Shown here: positions 4,475-5,130 of the stretch, piece by piece
Layout: each line of letters starts with the position of its first letter
Position numbering within the stretch: position 1 is the first letter of the stretch
From: Microbacteriaceae bacterium
GTDB lineage: Bacteria; Actinomycetota; Actinomycetes; Actinomycetales; Microbacteriaceae
Assembly (NCBI GenBank): GCA_016463265.1
Contig: JAEMRP010000057.1
Span: 1,181 to 6,310, forward strand
Length of the DNA: 5,130 nucleotides
Reading direction: 5' to 3'
Program-made: the position numbers and the translations under genes
Notes under the pieces: model-generated
What the model saw: the letters and a program-made list of their open reading frames with translations, nothing else
What the model was told of the DNA's origin: nothing
Database searches by the model: none

Positions 4475-5130
4475 TTACCCCGTGCAGTACACAATCGAAA
4501 TCTTCGAATGCTGAGGGGCCTCACCCTTGATCGACTGCGAACCGATAGTCTGCCCGCCACAAGTGGTGTCGGGGATCACGGTCACATCGAGTTGCAAGGA
4601 CGACCCCTGAAGAAGTCCCGTTGCTTGACTGACGCTCATCCCCACCACATCGGGGATGCTAATTTTGCCGTTAGAGACGACGATGTCAATAACACTGCCA
4701 GCCGAAAGTTTGGTTCCTGCTTTTGGGTCACTGCCGACGACAGCGCCGACTACAGCGTTTGGGGAATAGCCCGGTGTAACCGTCCCAACGGCAAAGCCAG
4801 CTCCTTCGAGCGCTGCCGTCGCATCCGCTATTGTCATGAAATCGATGGACGGAACTGCGCTGACTGGTTTGCCGGAGGACTCAACAACTGTCACAATCTC
4901 TCCCACAGCAAGATTCACGCCGGCTTCGGGCGATGTGGAAATGACAGTCCCTTTGGGGACGGTTTCGCTTACCTCAACACGTCGGACAACGGCGAGGCCC
5001 AGAGCTGTCAATTCAGACTCGGCCGTCTCGAACGATTCTGCCGTCACATCGGGCATCGCGACGGCGAGAGACCCAATGGTGTTGCCTGAGTTCAAGGTGA
5101 GCACCCAGTACATCATTCCAACAATCACCG
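4475..5130 (-). CDS. pknB: PASTA-domain Ser/Thr protein kinase PknB, C-terminal part (5' end outside window)
   Basis: This frame is open to the window edge. The visible 217 residues begin inside or just after the transmembrane segment (VGMMYWVLTL) and contain three extracellular PASTA domains. These are residues 25-88 (from MPDVTAESFETAESEL), 91-155 (from VPSIDFMTIADATAAL) and 156-215 (from ISIPDVVGMSVSQATGLL). Each has the alpha-helix/beta repeat and a 'PxAGxxLxxGxxIxxVVSxGK'-like end. PASTA domains bind peptidoglycan fragments and localise PknB, which controls cell-wall synthesis and division. The kinase domain is not in the window. The GTG at 5128 is internal, not the start. Identification as PknB rests on the PASTA array plus the trpG neighbour, which is the conserved order. 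Two cysteines, 190 and 215 of the visible part, occur only in the last PASTA domain. The stop TAA (4475-4477) is 4 bp from the trpG stop on the other strand. Confidence 0.9.
   Translation of the reverse strand, partial: VIVGMMYWVLTLNSGNTIGSLAVAMPDVTAESFETAESELTALGLAVVRRVEVSETVPKGTVISTSPEAGVNLAVGEIVTVVESSGKPVSAVPSIDFMTIADATAALEGAGFAVGTVTPGYSPNAVVGAVVGSDPKAGTKLSAGSVIDIVVSNGKISIPDVVGMSVSQATGLLQGSSLQLDVTVIPDTTCGGQTIGSQSIKGEAPQHSKISIVYCTG

Noticed and set aside
4512..4523. TGAGG-GG-CCTCA palindrome about 40 nt after trpG as a terminator
   Set aside because: The loop is too tight for five pairs, leaving about four. No T-tract follows, and it lies within pknB coding sequence, so it is probably chance.
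4508..5089. Long plus-strand frame opposite pknB
   Set aside because: The PASTA repeats on the minus strand explain the region, and the plus-strand product has no recognisable motif or membrane pattern.
5126..5128. GTG as the start of a short PASTA-only protein
   Set aside because: The preceding bases remain open to the window edge, and the first visible residues look like the interior or end of a transmembrane helix, as expected inside PknB.

Overview
The window looks like a piece of the chromosome-origin neighbourhood of an actinobacterium. The gene order is cwsA-like (-), ppiA (+), rhomboid (+), crgA (-), sortase E (+), small membrane protein (+), trpG/pabA (+), pknB (-). It strongly resembles the arrangement I recall from Mycobacterium tuberculosis (Rv0008c cwsA, Rv0009 ppiA, Rv0011c crgA, Rv0013 trpG, Rv0014c pknB). 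The rhomboid after ppiA, the class E sortase and the 52-residue partner point to Microbacteriaceae or close relatives. The base composition looks moderate rather than very GC-rich, which would fit a small-genome planktonic member. That placement is inference; no 16S or other marker gene is present.

Left flank (1-945), variable part: the C-terminal end of an EamA/DMT-family permease (+) meets, tail to tail across a small hairpin, an isolated histidine-kinase ATPase domain (-). That domain has its ATP-binding boxes but no sensor, HAMP or HisKA part, so it looks like the remnant of a two-component sensor. A weak terminator-like hairpin lies between it and the next gene.

Centre (943-2691): a small single-span membrane protein resembling CwsA (-) diverges from ppiA (cytoplasmic cyclophilin, +). 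The 74-bp promoter region between them contains a 7-bp-arm inverted repeat. ppiA overlaps a rhomboid-family intramembrane protease gene by 4 bp (GTGA). The rhomboid gene converges on crgA, the septum/cell-wall regulator. The 59-bp gap between them holds two abutting perfect hairpins and three near-consensus DnaA-box-like 9-mers.

Right part (2692-5130): crgA diverges from a class E sortase that starts at TTG behind a good ribosome-binding site. A 52-codon membrane-protein gene (3680-3838) follows and overlaps trpG/pabA by GTGA. trpG/pabA ends only 4 bp from the end of pknB, which runs in from the right on the opposite strand. Only the end of the pknB transmembrane part and three PASTA domains are visible.

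Together the core genes concern envelope growth and division (CwsA-like protein, CrgA, PknB, sortase E, rhomboid), with a cyclophilin and a chorismate-using glutamine amidotransferase interspersed. I see no mobile element, CRISPR array, tRNA or rRNA. This is mainly a conserved housekeeping locus. The items that stand out are the regulatory DNA, the degenerate kinase and the easily missed small genes.
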